The notes under the pieces are model-generated. The model searched no databases. It saw only the letters and a program-made list of their open reading frames with translations, and was not told the DNA's origin. From assembly GCA_944393275.1 (NCBI GenBank), contig CALXZQ010000063.1, positions 1 through 6,194 on the forward strand: 6,194 bases of DNA, read 5' to 3'. This document shows, piece after piece, positions 6,149-6,194 of this stretch. The DNA is from an uncultured Clostridia bacterium. GTDB lineage: Bacteria > Bacillota > Clostridia > TANB77 > CAG-508. Within the stretch, counting starts at the first letter, position 1, and every line of letters starts with the position of its first letter. Position numbers and translations under genes: made by a program.

Positions 6149-6194
6149 ACATATATCACATATTTTAAAACTATCTAAAAAAATATATATAATA

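Noticed and set aside
6149..6194. Terminator after the pseudouridine synthase gene
   Set aside because: The 46 bases to the window edge are AT-rich with A-runs but no stem; a terminator may lie beyond the edge.

Overview
The window is an AT-rich stretch of bacterial chromosome with strong AGGAGG-type ribosome binding sites, TATAAT-type promoters and a T-box riboswitch. It fits a low-GC Firmicute, most likely a member of the Clostridia; the genus cannot be told from the sequence alone. Most of it is housekeeping DNA.

Layout: four genes lie on the minus strand, transcribed from right to left: rpsO (ribosomal protein S15), pnp (polynucleotide phosphorylase), a membrane-bound family 2 glycosyltransferase, and the N-terminal 296 codons of thrS (threonyl-tRNA synthetase), which runs off the left edge. 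One gene, an RluA-type pseudouridine synthase, is divergent on the plus strand at the right end. It shares a 211-base intergenic region with rpsO, in which two back-to-back sigma-A-type promoters can be read.

Regulation is the richest part. thrS is preceded by a complete, compact T-box leader: AGUA loop-E strand, ACU threonine specifier, T-box core TGGAACC, antiterminator, and a competing intrinsic terminator. This leader starts directly at the end of the glycosyltransferase gene; that gene's TAA stop lies inside the likely -10 box. The rpsO leader can fold so that its Shine-Dalgarno sequence is paired, which suggests S15 autoregulation. A 12-bp stem-loop fills the rpsO-pnp gap, where pnp mRNA is often processed in other bacteria. 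The glycosyltransferase has its own promoter-like sequence downstream of pnp.

Functionally, rpsO and pnp are the classical translation/RNA-decay pair, thrS is controlled by threonyl-tRNA charging, and the pseudouridine synthase modifies RNA. The glycosyltransferase is the odd one out: a processive-type polysaccharide synthase with no partner genes in view. No mobile element, CRISPR array, tRNA or rRNA was found, and I see no convincing new multi-gene system. The most worthwhile leads are the RNA leaders.
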